Assembly: GCA_023459495.1 (NCBI GenBank)
Contig: JAEWTL010000018.1
Span: forward strand, 53,958-117,957
From: Bacillota bacterium
GTDB taxonomy: Bacteria; Bacillota; Clostridia; Christensenellales; SZUA-584
DNA: 64,000 bases
Reading direction: 5' to 3'
Shown here: piece by piece, positions 16,085 through 23,981 of the stretch
Layout of the letters: every line of letters starts with the position of its first letter
Position numbering within the stretch: position 1 is the first letter of the stretch
Notes under the pieces: model-generated
Seen by the model: the letters and a program-made list of their open reading frames with translations, nothing else
Databases searched by the model: none
Told to the model about the DNA's origin: nothing
Translations under genes and position numbers: made by a program

Positions 16085-16230
16085 TTACCCCTATACTTAA
16101 GTCTCTGTTAAGATAGGCGTAACGATAAGTTGTGTCTTCAATGACTTGCCTGAACCTTTCGAACCAATACAGGCTGACCATGGGTCATTTCCCGAGAAGA
16201 TGGTTTCCCGGGAATGTGACCCCTTTTTTT
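16085..16230 (+). ncRNA. Possible short terminated transcript between lysR and adh
   Basis: A promoter-like TTACCC-18 bp-TAAGAT (16085-16114) would start transcription near 16121, and a strong terminator ends at 16230. The result would be an RNA of about 110 nt without a convincing coding sequence; an ATG at 16141 lacks a ribosome binding site. The coordinates include the promoter. It may instead be a decayed promoter copy. Confidence 0.3.
16182..16230 (+). terminator. Strong intrinsic terminator upstream of the adh promoter
   Basis: GGGTCA pairs with TGACCC and TTCCCG with CGGGAA, giving a 12-bp stem with a small bulge, followed by seven T residues (16224-16230). It ends either the rex1-lysR transcript or a short transcript from the promoter copy at 16085. 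Confidence 0.8.
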
Positions 16231-16290
16231 ATCCCGATCTTCTGTCCAGCCTTTCGATACCTTTCAGATACGCCTTGAATAGCTCCCGCT

Positions 16291-16314
16291 ATATCGATAT
16301 ATTCATATCGATAT
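16291..16314. promoter_or_regulatory. Tandem ATATCGATAT box, copy 3 (adh promoter)
   Basis: Two perfect ATATCGATAT palindromes (16291-16300 and 16305-16314), centres 14 bp apart. The box centre is about 60 bp upstream of the predicted adh start site, the usual place for a LysR-type activator. Followed by TATTCCC and ATATTACCC as in copy 2. Confidence 0.7.
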
Positions 16315-16326
16315 TCCCTATCCATA

Positions 16327-16356
16327 TTACCCGTTCAACAACTACATTGTTAAAAT
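16327..16356 (+). promoter_or_regulatory. Predicted adh promoter
   Basis: TTACCC (16327-16332), 18-bp spacer, TAAAAT (16351-16356). The poor -35 suits an activator-dependent promoter. The same TTACCC-18-TAA element follows copy 2 of the box. Confidence 0.4.
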
Positions 16357-16364
16357 ATTAACGA
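16347..16364. promoter_or_regulatory. Rex operator overlapping the adh promoter
   Basis: TTGTTAAAATATTAACGA matches the clostridial Rex consensus TTGTTAAnnnnTTAACAA at all but one defined position. It covers the predicted -10, so Rex binding would repress adh when NADH is low. Confidence 0.8.
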
Positions 16365-16416
16365 AGTCAGGAATGACTCCAACCGACAAAGACTTAATAA
16401 CAGGAGGTTTATTCAT

Positions 16417-17607
16417 ATGGCAAGGTTCACATTACCGCGGGATCTGTATCATGGCAGCGGCGCGCTGGAAGCGCTGAAGTCGCTCAAGGGCAAAAAGGCG
16501 ATCGTCGTCGTGGGCGGCGGCAGCATGAAGCGTTTTGGCTTCCTCGATAAGGTGGTCGCGTACCTGAAGGAAGCGGGCATGGAAGTCAAATTGTTTGAAG
16601 GCGTGGAGCCAGACCCGTCCGTGGAGACGGTGATGCGCGGTGCGGAAGCGATGCGCGACTTCCAGCCGGACTGGATCGTATCCATCGGCGGCGGTTCTCC
16701 CATCGACGCGGCCAAGGCAATGTGGGCGTTCTACGAATATCCGGACACCACGTTTGAGGCGCTGTGCATCCCGTTCAACTTCCCGGAGCTCCGCACCAAG
16801 GCGAAGTTCTGCGCCATCCCATCCACCTCGGGTACCGCGACGGAAGTCACGGCCTTCTCAGTCATCACGGACTATGCCAAGGGCATCAAGTATCCGCTGG
16901 CCGATTTTAACATCACGCCGGATGTAGCAATCGTCGACCCGGAGTTAGCTGAGACCATGCCGCCCAAGCTCACTGCCCACACTGGCATGGATGCCATGAC
17001 GCACGCAGTCGAGGCGTATGTTTCCACACTGCACTGCGACTACACCGATCCATTGGCACTTCACGCCATCAAAATGGTCAGCGAGTTCCTGCTCGCATCC
17101 TATACGGGCGACAAGGAAGCGCGCGCACGGATGCATAACGCGCAGTGCCTCGCTGGCATGGCGTTCTCCAACGCGCTGCTCGGCATCGTGCACTCCATGG
17201 CGCACAAAACCGGCGCGGCTTACTCCGGCGGCCACATCGTGCACGGCTGCGCCAACGCGATGTATCTCCCCAAGGTCATCAAGTTCAACGCCAAGGAGCC
17301 GGAAGCCGCAAAGCGCTACGCTGAGATTGCGAAGTTCCTTGGGCTTACGGGCATGACCGACGCTGAGCTTACGGATGCACTCATTGCACACATCAAGGCG
17401 CTGAACGCCCGGCTCGATATCCCCTCCTGCATCAGGGACTACGAGGGCGGCATCATCGGCGAATCTGAATTCCTGTATAAGCTGCCCAAGGTAGCTGAGC
17501 TGGCAGTAGGCGACGCATGCACCGGTTCCAACCCGCGCGCCATCACCCCTGCCGAGATGGAAAAGCTGCTGAAGTGCTGCTATTACGACACCGAAGTGGA
17601 TTTCTGA
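16417..17607 (+). CDS. Iron-containing alcohol dehydrogenase
   Basis: A 396-residue group III (iron-dependent) alcohol dehydrogenase reducing aldehydes to alcohols with NAD(P)H in fermentation. The N-terminal nucleotide domain has VVVGGGSMKRFGF and VSIGGGSPIDAAKAMW; the metal site uses Asp in the VDPELAETMPP/HTGMDAMTHAVEAY region and the histidines of GIVHSMAHKTGAAYSGGHIVHG. It resembles the dehydrogenase half of AdhE more than short butanol dehydrogenases. Strong AGGAGGT ribosome binding site 8 bp before ATG. Its promoter carries a Rex operator and a LysR-type box, consistent with induction when NADH accumulates. It is monocistronic and closed by a terminator. Confidence 0.93.
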   Translation: MARFTLPRDLYHGSGALEALKSLKGKKAIVVVGGGSMKRFGFLDKVVAYLKEAGMEVKLFEGVEPDPSVETVMRGAEAMRDFQPDWIVSIGGGSPIDAAKAMWAFYEYPDTTFEALCIPFNFPELRTKAKFCAIPSTSGTATEVTAFSVITDYAKGIKYPLADFNITPDVAIVDPELAETMPPKLTAHTGMDAMTHAVEAYVSTLHCDYTDPLALHAIKMVSEFLLASYTGDKEARARMHNAQCLAGMAFSNALLGIVHSMAHKTGAAYSGGHIVHGCANAMYLPKVIKFNAKEPEAAKRYAEIAKFLGLTGMTDAELTDALIAHIKALNARLDIPSCIRDYEGGIIGESEFLYKLPKVAELAVGDACTGSNPRAITPAEMEKLLKCCYYDTEVDF

Positions 17608-17613
17608 GAATCC

Positions 17614-17650
17614 GGCGTCAATGGCGGGAGAGTTGCCCCCGCCATTGACG
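17614..17650 (+). terminator. Terminator of adh
   Basis: GCGTCAATGGCGGG pairs with CCCGCCATTGACGC around a short loop, a stem of about 14 bp, followed after a few bases by CTTTTCTT. Confidence 0.8.
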
Positions 17651-17657
17651 CTAAACT

Positions 17658-17779
17658 TTTCTTATTGGAGGCTCTGCCTCCAAACCACTGCTCAAGGGAT
17701 CTATCCCTTGAGAATCCCATCTCAGTGAAAAAAGATCCTAACGGGATCGTGAGGGCAGCGCCCTCGTTTTTATAAGAAA
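17658..17779. repeat. Modular hairpin repeat, copy A
   Basis: Within an 8-bp inverted repeat TTTCTTAT / ATAAGAAA lie four hairpins: TTGGAGGC-TCT-GCCTCCAA (17665-17683), CTCAAGGGAT-ct-ATCCCTTGAG (17691-17712), GATCC-n5-GGATC (17734-17748) and GAGGGC-AGC-GCCCTC (17751-17765). The first, second and last hairpins and the linker AATCCCATC recur in the element at 33900-34107. No ORF is present. Confidence 0.75.
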
Positions 17780-17816
17780 CCGGCAGCAGATTTGCCGGCT
17801 TGACAGGAGGCTGGAC

Positions 17817-18464
17817 ATGGGCATCAAACCCGTTTCATCACAAACGCTGCAAAGGCTGCCGCACTATCTCACCTACTTAAAGTCTCTGCCGGTAGACGCG
17901 GCAGCTAACATCTCGGCAACCGCCATTGCCGATGCGCTGGGCATGAACGACGTGCAGGTCCGCAAGGACCTCGCCATGATCTCGGACGGCGGACGGCCTA
18001 AGATTGGCTATATCCGCGAAGACCTTATCAGCGACATCGAACAGTTTTTGGGCTGCGGAGACGCCGATATTGCGGTGATCGCAGGCGCGGGGTATCTGGG
18101 GCGCGCGCTGCTGTCCTACGGAGGGTTCGCCGCTTATGGGCTGGAGATCATCGCCGCGTTCGATATCGACGAACGCGTTATTGGCACCCATGTGGGCGGA
18201 AAGGAAATACTGTCCGCCGACAAGATGGCCGATCTGTGCCATCGAATGAACATCCGCATTGGCATCATCACGGTACCTGCCGCGCATGCGCAGACCGTAT
18301 GTGACACGCTCGTATTGGGCGGCGTACAGGCAATATGGAACTTTGCTCCCATACACCTGACCGTACCGGATGGCGTCCTCGTTCGCAACGAAAACATGGC
18401 TTGCTCACTCGCTATGTTGTCCCAGCACTTAAGAGAGGAATGGATCGGCAAATCCATGCACTGA
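17817..18464 (+). CDS. rex: Redox-sensing repressor Rex (copy 2)
   Basis: A 215-residue Rex paralogue with the same layout as copy 1: winged helix (LPHYLTYLKSLP, IADALGMNDVQVRKDLAMIS), Rossmann GAGYLGRALLSYGGF with FDIDERVIGTHVGGK, and C-terminal NFAPIHLTVPDGVLVRNEN. It sits at the head of the hydrogenase cluster, only 26 bp before the first small ferredoxin gene, so it is probably the local regulator of hydrogen metabolism. I found no TTGTTAA-n4-TTAACAA operator in front of it or of the hydrogenase genes. Confidence 0.94.
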   Translation: MGIKPVSSQTLQRLPHYLTYLKSLPVDAAANISATAIADALGMNDVQVRKDLAMISDGGRPKIGYIREDLISDIEQFLGCGDADIAVIAGAGYLGRALLSYGGFAAYGLEIIAAFDIDERVIGTHVGGKEILSADKMADLCHRMNIRIGIITVPAAHAQTVCDTLVLGGVQAIWNFAPIHLTVPDGVLVRNENMACSLAMLSQHLREEWIGKSMH

Positions 18465-18490
18465 AAACCGGCGAAAATAGGAGGTTAACG

Positions 18491-18742
18491 ATGAAGATAA
18501 CCGTCTGTATCGGCAGTTCGTGCCATCTGAAGGGTTCCCGGCAGGTTGTAGAGCAATTACAGGCCTTAACCGAACAAAGCGGTTTGCAGGATGAAATTGA
18601 GCTCAGCGGCGCATTTTGCATGGGCAACTGCACCCGTGGCGTAAGTGCAAAAATCGACGGCGAGCTGTTCTCCCTGACGCCTGAGACCGTGAACTCTTTT
18701 TTCGAAAACGACGTGCTGCCCCGGTTAGCCCGAAACAGCTGA
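18491..18742 (+). CDS. Small thioredoxin-like [2Fe-2S] ferredoxin (copy 1)
   Basis: An 83-residue stand-alone thioredoxin-like ferredoxin domain, as found at the NuoE end of complex I. Cysteines C6 and C11 (CIGSSC) and C43 and C47 (CMGNC) can hold a [2Fe-2S] cluster. It may shuttle electrons to or from the neighbouring hydrogenase subunits. The ATG at 18491 follows AGGAGGTTAACG and begins the conserved fold. A close paralogue ends the operon at 25670; both share the CIGSSCHxKGS start. Confidence 0.85.
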   Translation: MKITVCIGSSCHLKGSRQVVEQLQALTEQSGLQDEIELSGAFCMGNCTRGVSAKIDGELFSLTPETVNSFFENDVLPRLARNS

Positions 18743-18767
18743 TCCCTGGCAGGAAAGAAGGATTACC

Positions 18768-20435
18768 GTGACCGAATATATTCAGCTGAAGCAGTCCAAC
18801 TGCAAAAACTGCTACAAGTGCATACGCAACTGCCCGGTGAAGTCCATCCGTTTCGGCAACGATCAGGCCAATATCATCAGCGACGAGTGTATCCTCTGCG
18901 GTCGCTGCTTTGTCGCCTGCCCGCAGAACGCCAAAGAGATCCGGGATGACGTCCCTGCCGCAAAGGCGCTCATCGCATCCGGCGCACCGGTATACGCCAG
19001 CGTTGCCCCGTCGTTTGTGGCAAACTACGGCAACGTCACCCTGCGCTCCATGGACACCGCACTGAAAAAGTTGGGCTTCGCGGGCGCGGAGGAAACGGCG
19101 TTGGGTGCGGAGATGGTAAAGAAGCAGTACGACGCGCTTGTGGATGCGGCGCAGCGCAGCGTGCTCATCTCGTCGTGCTGCCCCACTGTCAATATGCTGA
19201 TTCAGAAGCACTATCCGGAAGCGCTCCCCTATCTCGCGCCGGTGTTATCGCCCATGCAAGCGCATTGCATGGATTTAAAACGCCGTTATCCCGAAGCCAA
19301 AACGGTATTTATCGGGCCGTGTATCTCCAAAAAGGCAGAGGCAGCGGACAGCGCCGCCGTGGATTGTGCGCTCACCTTTGAGGAGCTTTCTGCATGGTTT
19401 GAGGCGGAAAACGTCGCGCCGGAATACGAGGCGGAACCGGAGGGCTTCGTGTCCCGCCTGTTCCCCACCGCAGGCGGTATCCTGCGCTCCATGGCGGTGG
19501 ACAATCCGGACTATACCTACCTCAGCGTGGACGGCATCGACAACTGCGCGCGGGCCATCGAGGAACTGCTAAACGGCAAGCCGGGCAAATGCTTTATCGA
19601 AATGTCGGCCTGCACGGGCAGTTGCGTGGGCGGACCCGCGATGGATGTAAACCAACGCCACCCGCTGAGCAGCCATATGGCGGTCACCCGTTATGCGGGC
19701 AGAACAGACGCCGGGGTAAACTGGGCACGCGACGTGCTTACAAAACACTATGAGCCCATGGCGCTGCCGCGCGTGCATATCAGCGATGCGGCCATCGCGG
19801 ATGTGCTGCGCCAAATTGGCAAGACGAAACCGGAGGACGAGCTCAACTGCGGAAGCTGCGGCTACAACACCTGCCGTGAAAAAGCCATTGCTGTGCTGCA
19901 GGGCAAGGCCAATTTGACCATGTGTCTGCCCTATCTGAAGGAGAAGGCGGAGTCGTTCTCCGATAACATAATCGAGCATACACCCAACGCCATTATCGTG
20001 CTCAATGAGGCCTTCGCCGTGCAGCAACTCAATTCCGCCGCATGTACGCTGATTAACATTCGCGATGCACGCGACGTCGTAGGCGAGCCGGTGGTGCGCA
20101 TACTGGACCCGAAGCCCTTTGCCAGTGCGTATGAAAACAAGCGCAACTCGTACGAAAAGCAGCTCTATCTCGCCGATTACGGCAAATACGTAGAGCAGAT
20201 GGTCATCTACGACGCAGACTACCACATCCTGATTTGTATCATGCGCGACGTGACGGAGGAGGTACGCCGGCAGCAAAGCAAGGAGGCGCTCAGCCGTACG
20301 ACGGTGGATATTGCGGACAGGATGATTGAGAAGCAGATGCGTGCGGTGCAGGAAATCGCGTCGCTGCTGGGCGAAACCACGGCGGAAACGCGCATCGCGC
20401 TCACGCGCCTGAAGGAGACGCTGAAGGATGATTAA
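18768..20435 (+). CDS. hydS: Sensory-type [FeFe] hydrogenase HydS (with PAS domain)
   Basis: A 555-residue group C [FeFe]-hydrogenase-like protein. Two N-terminal [4Fe-4S] motifs (Cys at 12, 15, 18, 22 and 41, 44, 47, 51) lead into an H-cluster domain with all ligand loops: SSCCP (C137, C138), GPCISKK (C185) and SACTGSC (C282, C286). An additional [4Fe-4S] motif follows (C361, C364, C369, C386), then a PAS domain (about 400-500) and a coiled tail. This plan matches the putative hydrogen sensors of Thermotoga and Thermoanaerobacterium. The gene starts at GTG 18768 (AAGGATT upstream) and overlaps the PP2C phosphatase gene, its probable signalling output. The short small-subunit tail of catalytic HydA is missing. 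Confidence 0.88.
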   Translation: MTEYIQLKQSNCKNCYKCIRNCPVKSIRFGNDQANIISDECILCGRCFVACPQNAKEIRDDVPAAKALIASGAPVYASVAPSFVANYGNVTLRSMDTALKKLGFAGAEETALGAEMVKKQYDALVDAAQRSVLISSCCPTVNMLIQKHYPEALPYLAPVLSPMQAHCMDLKRRYPEAKTVFIGPCISKKAEAADSAAVDCALTFEELSAWFEAENVAPEYEAEPEGFVSRLFPTAGGILRSMAVDNPDYTYLSVDGIDNCARAIEELLNGKPGKCFIEMSACTGSCVGGPAMDVNQRHPLSSHMAVTRYAGRTDAGVNWARDVLTKHYEPMALPRVHISDAAIADVLRQIGKTKPEDELNCGSCGYNTCREKAIAVLQGKANLTMCLPYLKEKAESFSDNIIEHTPNAIIVLNEAFAVQQLNSAACTLINIRDARDVVGEPVVRILDPKPFASAYENKRNSYEKQLYLADYGKYVEQMVIYDADYHILICIMRDVTEEVRRQQSKEALSRTTVDIADRMIEKQMRAVQEIASLLGETTAETRIALTRLKETLKDD

Positions 20436-21603
20436 GCTCTGCACCGACGTGGGTTATGTGAGCCTCAATAAGCACGGAGAGGCAATCTGCGGCGACCACG
20501 TGGAAGTGGTGCAGCAGGACGACGGCGCAACGATTGTGGTGCTGGCGGACGGGCTGGGCAGCGGTGTGAAGGCCAATATCCTCTCTACGCTGACCGCCAA
20601 GATTCTCTCCACTATGCTGGCAAACGGGCTGACGGTGCAGGACTGTGTATCCACCATCGCCGCCACATTGCCCATCTGCAAGGTGCGGCAGGTCGCGTAC
20701 TCGACGTTCACCGTAATCCGAATCGACGACAGCCTTGAGGCCGAGTTGATACAGTACGATAATCCGCACGTGGTGCTGCTTCGCGGCGGCAAAAACGTGG
20801 ATTATCCCAAGACGTCGGAAATCATCGACGGCAAGGTGATATACAAAACACGTATTGCACTGCACGAGGATGACAGCTTTATCGCCTTTTCCGACGGCGC
20901 GGTGCACGCGGGCGTGGGCCGCACGTTAAACTTTGGCTGGCGGCGCGAGGAGATTGCCGCTTTTCTTGAGACGGTGTATCGTCCGGAATACACCGCAAAG
21001 ACGCTGAGCTCGCTGCTGACGGCCAAATGCGATGCACTTTACGGCGGCGAGCCGGGCGACGACACCACGGCATGCGCGGTACGCATCCGCCAGCGACGCC
21101 CCATCAACTTCATGATTGGCCCGCCCGCCTCTCCCGACGACGTATCAAAGATGATGGCGCTGTTCTTCTCCAAGGAGGGCAAACACATCGTTTGCGGCGG
21201 CACCACCTCCACGCTGGCGGCACAATTTTTGGGCAAGCCGCTTCAGACCGGGCTGCCCCGATACATAGACCCGGATATCCCGCCCACCGCGGCAATCGCA
21301 GGCATGGACCTCGTGACGGAGGGCGTCATCACCATCAACCGCGTGCTGGAATATGCATGCGACTATCTGGATGAGAACACGCGTTACACCGAGTGGAGCA
21401 TCCGCGAGGATGGCGCGTCACAAATCGCGCGGCTGCTTTTCGAAGAAGCGACGGATATCAACTTCTTCGTGGGTCGCGCGGTGAACCCCGCCCATCAGAA
21501 CCCCAGTCTGCCTATCGGCTTCAACATCAAGATGCGGCTGGTGGAGGAGCTGTCGGCGTGTCTCAGGCGCATGGGCAAGATGATTAAGATCAGTTATTTT
21601 TAA
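20428..21603 (+). CDS. SpoIIE/PP2C-family serine phosphatase
   Basis: A 391-residue cytosolic PP2C-type phosphatase. The N-terminal half has the metal-binding motifs DGLGSGVKA (with VVLAD in front), FSDGAVHAGVG and GDDTTACAVRI, as in SpoIIE and RsbU. The C-terminal 170 residues form an extra domain (GPPASPDDVSKMMALFFSKE, VCGGTTSTLAAQFLG) of unknown function seen in this phosphatase-hydrogenase context. It overlaps hydS by 8 bp, strongly suggesting that the hydrogen sensor controls it. Its substrate, perhaps an anti-sigma antagonist or a kinase-modified regulator, is not encoded nearby. Confidence 0.85.
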   Translation: MIKLCTDVGYVSLNKHGEAICGDHVEVVQQDDGATIVVLADGLGSGVKANILSTLTAKILSTMLANGLTVQDCVSTIAATLPICKVRQVAYSTFTVIRIDDSLEAELIQYDNPHVVLLRGGKNVDYPKTSEIIDGKVIYKTRIALHEDDSFIAFSDGAVHAGVGRTLNFGWRREEIAAFLETVYRPEYTAKTLSSLLTAKCDALYGGEPGDDTTACAVRIRQRRPINFMIGPPASPDDVSKMMALFFSKEGKHIVCGGTTSTLAAQFLGKPLQTGLPRYIDPDIPPTAAIAGMDLVTEGVITINRVLEYACDYLDENTRYTEWSIREDGASQIARLLFEEATDINFFVGRAVNPAHQNPSLPIGFNIKMRLVEELSACLRRMGKMIKISYF

Positions 21604-21626
21604 AATTCATATATCAAGGAGGACGC

Positions 21627-22100
21627 ATGACAGCGACGTTTGACCAACAAGCCGTGAACCGAATCATCGAAAAGCGCGGCTGCGATCCCAGCGCCGTTAT
21701 CGCAATACTGCAGGACATTCAGGAGCAGTACCGTTATCTGCCAAGGGAGGTGTTCCCCTATCTCTCGCAACGGCTGAGGGTAGGCGAGGCGAGGCTCTAC
21801 AGTGTGGCCACGTTCTACGAAAACTTTTCTCTGGAGCCCAAAGGAAAGTACGTGATTCGCATCTGCGACGGCACGGCCTGCCACATCCGCAAATCCGTCC
21901 CCATACTGGAGCGGCTGCGCGGCGAGCTCGGCCTCTCGGGAAGCAAGCATACCACGGACGACCTGATGTTCACCGTGGAAACGGTTTCGTGCCTCGGCGC
22001 ATGCGGGCTGGCCCCGGTGCTTACCGTGAACGACAAGGTCTACCCCGCTATGACGCCCGACAAAGCGGCTGCGCTTCTGGCGGAATTGAAGGAGGCTTGA
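21627..22100 (+). CDS. hydC: Bifurcating hydrogenase subunit HydC (NuoE-like)
   Basis: A 157-residue NuoE-family subunit: an N-terminal helical bundle (about 1-70, GCDPSAVIAILQDIQEQYRYLP) and a thioredoxin-like [2Fe-2S] domain with C80, C85, C122 and C126. In trimeric electron-bifurcating hydrogenases it works with the flavin subunit and HydA to split electrons between NADH and reduced ferredoxin. AAGGAGG ribosome binding site. Followed 5 bp later by hydB. Confidence 0.93.
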   Translation: MTATFDQQAVNRIIEKRGCDPSAVIAILQDIQEQYRYLPREVFPYLSQRLRVGEARLYSVATFYENFSLEPKGKYVIRICDGTACHIRKSVPILERLRGELGLSGSKHTTDDLMFTVETVSCLGACGLAPVLTVNDKVYPAMTPDKAAALLAELKEA

Positions 22101-22105
22101 GCGGC

Positions 22106-23980
22106 ATGCTGAAAAACAGACAGGAACTACAAGAGCTACGCACATGTTATCAGGCGTCGCTGAATGCTCAGAAGCAGAAGATACTCGTTTGTGCGGGTAC
22201 GGGCTGCGTATCGAGCGGCTCACTTGACATCTTCGACCGGCTGAAAGAGCTAATCAATGCGCACGGTGCTCTCTGCGAGGTGCGGCTGGAGAAAGAGCCG
22301 CATGAAAGCGCGGTAGGCCTCAAAAAGAGCGGCTGCCACGGTTTTTGCGAGTTGGGTCCGCTGGTGCGCATCGAACCGCAGGGCTGGCTGTATACCAGGG
22401 TGAAGCTGGAGGACTGTGAAGAAATCGTCGAGAGGACCATACTGGGCGGCCAGCCGATGGAGCGATTGGAATACCAACAGGACGGCACGTCCTATGCGCG
22501 GCAGGAGGATATCCCCTTCTACAAAAAGCAAACGCGGCTGGTGCTGGGCCATTGCGGGCATCTCGACGCGACCTCCATCGAGGAATACCTCGGTGCGGGC
22601 GGCTATACAGCCTTTGAACGCGCGCTTTTCGACATGACGCCGGGCAGCATCGTTGGAGAGATTACTGCCTCCGGGCTGCGCGGGCGCGGCGGCGGCGGTT
22701 TCCCTACCGGACGCAAATGGAGCCAGGTAAAGCGGCAGGAGGCCACCCCCAAGTACATCGTGTGCAACGGCGACGAGGGCGATCCGGGCGCGTTTATGGA
22801 CCGCAGCATCATGGAGGGTGACCCGCACCGCATGCTGGAGGGCATGATGATTGCAGGCGCGGCATGCGGCGCAACAGAAGGCTATATCTATGTACGCGCG
22901 GAATACCCCATGGCGGTCAGCCGTCTCCGCACCGCCATCGAGCAGGCGACAGAATACGGTCTGCTGGGTGAGGATATCCTCGGCACGGGCTTTGGCTTCC
23001 GCATCCACATCAACCGTGGCGCAGGTGCATTCGTATGCGGCGAGGGCAGTGCGCTTACCGCGTCCATCGAGGGCAAACGCGGCATGCCGCGCGTAAAGCC
23101 GCCGCGCACCGTGGAGCAGGGGCTTTTTGGCAAGCCCACCGTGCTCAACAATGTAGAAACCTTCTCCAACGTCCCGCTCATCATTCAGCGCGGTGCAGCG
23201 TGGTATAAGGGCATCGGTCCGGAGAATAGTCCCGGCACCAAAGCGTTCGCGCTGACGGGCAACATACAGAACACCGGGCTCATCGAGGTGCCGATGGGCA
23301 CAACGCTGCGCGAGGTCATCTTTGATATCGGCGGCGGCATGCGAGGCGGCGCAGGCTTCAAGGCCGTGCAGATCGGCGGCCCCTCTGGGGGCTGCCTCAC
23401 GCAGGAGCATCTCGATCTTCCGTTGGACTTCGATTCGCTCAAAAAGGCGGGCGCAATGATCGGCTCCGGCGGGCTCGTAGTGATGGACGACAAAACGTGC
23501 ATGGTGGAGGTCGCGCGGTTCTTCATGAACTTCACCCAGAACGAATCGTGCGGTAAATGTGTGCCGTGCCGCGAGGGCACGCGCCGCATGCTGGCGATAC
23601 TGGAGCGTATCGTGGAAGGACGCGGTGAGGACGGCGACATCGAGCTGCTGCTGGAGCTGGCGGATACCATATCGGCCACGGCGCTGTGCGGCCTCGGCAA
23701 GACAGCGGCGTTCCCGGTGGTGAGCACCATCCGGAGCTTCCGCAGCGAGTACGAGGCACATATCTACGAAAAGCGCTGTCCGGCAGGCAGCTGCCAGAAG
23801 CTCAAAACCATCCGCATTGACGCAGCCAAGTGCAAAGGCTGCTCCAAATGCGCACGGTCCTGCCCTGTGGGCGCAATCTCCGGCAAGGTAAAGGAACCGT
23901 TCGTCATCGACGCGGGAAAATGCATTAAGTGCGGCGCGTGTGTGGAAACCTGCCCCTTCCACGCCATCGAGGAGGCTTAA
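22106..23980 (+). CDS. hydB: Bifurcating hydrogenase subunit HydB (NuoF-like, NADH/FMN)
   Basis: A 624-residue flavin subunit. Order: N-terminal thioredoxin-like [2Fe-2S] domain (C29, C34, C77, C81), NuoF core with NADH/FMN loop GRGGGGFPTG (about 192-201) and CNGDEGDPGAFMDR, SLBB-like segment, [4Fe-4S] motif SCGKCVPCREGTRRM, and two C-terminal ferredoxin [4Fe-4S] clusters (CKGCSKCARSCP, CIKCGACVETCP). This extended NuoF is typical of NAD-dependent bifurcating hydrogenases such as Thermotoga HydB. I start at ATG 22106 with GGAGG 10 bp upstream; a longer upstream frame lies inside hydC. Confidence 0.95.
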   Translation: MLKNRQELQELRTCYQASLNAQKQKILVCAGTGCVSSGSLDIFDRLKELINAHGALCEVRLEKEPHESAVGLKKSGCHGFCELGPLVRIEPQGWLYTRVKLEDCEEIVERTILGGQPMERLEYQQDGTSYARQEDIPFYKKQTRLVLGHCGHLDATSIEEYLGAGGYTAFERALFDMTPGSIVGEITASGLRGRGGGGFPTGRKWSQVKRQEATPKYIVCNGDEGDPGAFMDRSIMEGDPHRMLEGMMIAGAACGATEGYIYVRAEYPMAVSRLRTAIEQATEYGLLGEDILGTGFGFRIHINRGAGAFVCGEGSALTASIEGKRGMPRVKPPRTVEQGLFGKPTVLNNVETFSNVPLIIQRGAAWYKGIGPENSPGTKAFALTGNIQNTGLIEVPMGTTLREVIFDIGGGMRGGAGFKAVQIGGPSGGCLTQEHLDLPLDFDSLKKAGAMIGSGGLVVMDDKTCMVEVARFFMNFTQNESCGKCVPCREGTRRMLAILERIVEGRGEDGDIELLLELADTISATALCGLGKTAAFPVVSTIRSFRSEYEAHIYEKRCPAGSCQKLKTIRIDAAKCKGCSKCARSCPVGAISGKVKEPFVIDAGKCIKCGACVETCPFHAIEEA

Positions 23981-23981
23981 T

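Noticed and set aside
16085..16120. Second Rex operator in the left promoter copy
   Set aside because: CTGTTAAGAT...CGTAACGA keeps the half sites, but the centre is about 3 bp longer than the Rex consensus allows.
16141..16275. Small coding sequence from ATG 16141 between lysR and adh
   Set aside because: There is no ribosome binding site, and the frame runs through a strong intrinsic terminator.
17608..18490. Rex operator in front of rex2 and the hydrogenase genes
   Set aside because: GTTAACG at 18484-18490 is only a half site inside a ribosome binding region; no full TTGTTAA-n4-TTAACAA was found.
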